From Candidatus Kryptonium thompsonii (GTDB lineage Bacteria; Bacteroidota; Ignavibacteria; Kryptoniales; Kryptoniaceae), in NCBI GenBank assembly GCA_001442925.1, contig LDXX01000005.1, forward strand, positions 62,001 through 126,000: a DNA stretch of 64,000 bases, given 5' to 3'. Position 1 is the stretch's first letter, and the number at the start of each line of letters is the position of its first letter. A program made the translations under genes and the position numbers. A model generated the notes under the pieces. The model searched no databases. It was given only the letters and a program-made list of their open reading frames with translations, and was not told the DNA's origin. Shown here piece by piece: positions 62,692 to 64,000 of this stretch.

Positions 62692-63464
62692 GAAGGTCAT
62701 CAAGGGATTTGCTATTTAAAATTTACATCGCTGGGGTTTATGTTTTTCTTTACTTACCGATCCTTGTTCTAATTATCCTTTCCTTTAACAAATCGAGATG
62801 GACAACGATTTGGGAAGGATTTACACTACAATGGTATGTTAAACTTCTCAACAACAAAATTCTTTTAAACTCGTTAAAAAATAGCATCATTGTCGCTCTC
62901 GCATCAACATTTTTTTCAACTTTCTTCGGAACCATCGGTGCAATCGCCTTGAGGAAACTTGAATTCAAGTTAAAAGAAGCCTTCGAAATTTTAATTTATC
63001 TCCCTGTAATAATCCCTGAGATAGTCTTAGCTGGGGCATTGCTCAGCTTTTTCGGATTTGTCAAAATTACGCTTGGGTTTACAACTGTTATAATTGCACA
63101 TATCGTCTTCAGCATTTCATATGTCATCTTGATCGTGCTCGCAAGACTACAAAACATCGAAAAGGAGGTTGAGGAATCGGCACTTGACCTTGGAGCAAAT
63201 GAATTTGAAGTTTTTAGAAGGGTTACACTCCCGCTTCTTCTTCCAGCGATAATTTCATCGGCACTTATTGTCTTCACACTTTCAATCGATGATTATTTAA
63301 TCACATCTTTTGTGGCTGGCGTTTCCTCCACAACGCTACCACTTCAAATCTATTCAATGTTGAGAACAAATATAACCCCGGAGATAAATGCTATCTCCAC
63401 GATTATGCTTTTAACCACAACGATGGCGATAATTTTATCACAAAAGTTGCTGACATCGAAATGA
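62688..63464 (+). CDS. potC: Spermidine/putrescine ABC transporter permease PotC
   Basis: Second permease of the polyamine importer, 258 residues, six spans, with the EAA loop ESALDLGANEFEVFRRVTLP and the conserved FTLSIDDYLITSF segment of PotC. The ATG overlaps the cutA stop by 4 bases, and its own stop overlaps the potD start. Its partner potB is 55 kb away on the other strand. Confidence 0.92.
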   Translation: MRRSSRDLLFKIYIAGVYVFLYLPILVLIILSFNKSRWTTIWEGFTLQWYVKLLNNKILLNSLKNSIIVALASTFFSTFFGTIGAIALRKLEFKLKEAFEILIYLPVIIPEIVLAGALLSFFGFVKITLGFTTVIIAHIVFSISYVILIVLARLQNIEKEVEESALDLGANEFEVFRRVTLPLLLPAIISSALIVFTLSIDDYLITSFVAGVSSTTLPLQIYSMLRTNITPEINAISTIMLLTTTMAIILSQKLLTSK

Positions 63465-64000
63465 AGGTGAGATTCTTAACCATAGTTTTATTTTCAATTT
63501 TCACCTTGATTTTTAATTCATGCTCCAGAAGCAAAAACGAAGTCAATGTCTATGTATGGTCGGATTATTTATCGCAAGATGTGATTGAAGAATTCGAAAA
63601 GGAGACGGGAATTAAGGTTAATCTCGACACTTATGATTCCAATGAAGCACTGCTTGAAAAATTACAAACTGGAGTAAGTAAATATGATGTCGTCGTCCCC
63701 TCAGATTACATGGTTCAAATACTTATCAGACAAAATCTTCTTCACGAGATTGATAAAGCTAAAATTCCAAACCTTAAGCATATAAATCCTCGCTTTTTAA
63801 ATCTTCAGTATGATCCCGAGAATAAATTTTCTGTTCCATTTTTCTGGGGGACGACTGGTTTTGCCTACCGAAAAGATAAAGTTGGGAAATTACCTGAAAC
63901 TTGGTCAGTTTTGTTTGATGAAAAGTACAAAGGGAAAATTTTGATGCTTGACGATATGAGGGAATGTTTTGCAGTGGCTCTTAAACTTCTCGGACATTCA
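63461..64000 (+). CDS. potD: Polyamine-binding lipoprotein PotD, 5' part
   Basis: Periplasmic binding protein of the PotABCD system, cut by the window end after 180 codons. Lipoprotein signal (FTLIFNSCSR, Cys at about 21), then VNVYVWSDYLSQDVIEEFEK, YDVVVPSDYMV and VPFFWGTTGFAYRKD, all typical of PotD/PotF. The ATG overlaps the potC stop (ATGA). The lipid anchor, in place of a free periplasmic protein, keeps it near the membrane. Confidence 0.92.
   Translation, partial: MKVRFLTIVLFSIFTLIFNSCSRSKNEVNVYVWSDYLSQDVIEEFEKETGIKVNLDTYDSNEALLEKLQTGVSKYDVVVPSDYMVQILIRQNLLHEIDKAKIPNLKHINPRFLNLQYDPENKFSVPFFWGTTGFAYRKDKVGKLPETWSVLFDEKYKGKILMLDDMRECFAVALKLLGHS

Noticed and set aside
1-64000. CRISPR arrays, insertion sequences, prophage or integrase genes
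   Set aside because: I looked for spaced direct repeats, transposase motifs and integrase signatures and saw none; the window is ordinary chromosomal content apart from the points listed.

Overview
The window is AT-rich, densely coding bacterial chromosome from a Gram-negative organism. It encodes LptF/LptG-type and LolC/E-type permeases, several outer-membrane beta-barrels and several lipoproteins. The OMPP1/PorV-like barrel at 21984-23384, the YbbR protein, the split ATP synthase locus and the small N-terminally hydrophobic protein at 39444-39827 point to the Bacteroidota/Chlorobi/Ignavibacteria side of the tree. A thermophilic member (Kryptonia-like) is my guess, not something the sequence proves. 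I see no insertion sequence, prophage, CRISPR array or rRNA operon. At least ten genes have a recognisable sigma-70 promoter of the TTGnnn / 17 bp / TAnnnT type.

Layout. 1-4818: end of a tRNA-Leu, then a minus-strand run led by two bacterial-microcompartment (BMC) shell genes, followed by a YbbR protein, an M14 carboxypeptidase and a DUF1028 protein. 4967-7425 (+): purC, psd, pssA, purS. 7420-9404 (-): potB and potA. 9632-11706 (+): LemA, a beta-propeller protein and an unknown protein. 11710-18341 (-): M23 peptidase, bactofilin, two AtpI-like proteins and ATP synthase a, c, b, delta, alpha and gamma; beta and epsilon are not here. 18420-25728 (-): one uninterrupted run from a strong promoter that mixes envelope genes (barrels, an aromatic-rich lipoprotein, a lipoprotein with one CxxCH motif) with an eIF-2B-like protein, threonine synthase and an SDR. 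25835-32956 (-): HtrA protease, RecO, MtnA, PurL, a zinc-ribbon membrane protein and GalT, with a CAU tRNA on the other strand. 33262-39827: tRNA-Asn, then agmatinase, a YacP-like nuclease, a hybrid sensor kinase, two LptF/G permeases and a small membrane protein. 39829-45610 (-): amidohydrolase, MacB-type permease, pyrC, pyrB, pyrR. 45771-51251: prfA, YceI with a b-type-like membrane protein, a LolC/E permease, a subtilisin gene broken by one in-frame stop, and a barrel. 51701-59490 (+): a receiver-DHp protein and NtrC-type regulator, rlmB, M20 hydrolase, TrkH/TrkA, queD, queE. 59487-62192 (-): fur-feoA-feoB. 62356-64000 (+): cutA, potC and the start of potD.

How the genes fit together. Polyamine supply is represented by agmatinase and a complete PotABCD importer. 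The importer is cut into potAB (minus, left) and potCD (plus, right), and inverting the roughly 55 kb between them would restore one potABCD operon. Purine (purC, purS, purL), pyrimidine (pyrRBC) and phosphatidylethanolamine (psd, pssA) synthesis, iron uptake, potassium uptake and preQ0 synthesis are partly or wholly present. The items most worth a second look are the pot inversion signature, the BMC shell pair with a SAP/Rho-N-like tail and no cargo enzyme, the aromatic-rich and CxxCH lipoprotein pair, the subtilisin with an internal TAA, and a receiver-DHp protein that lacks an ATPase domain.
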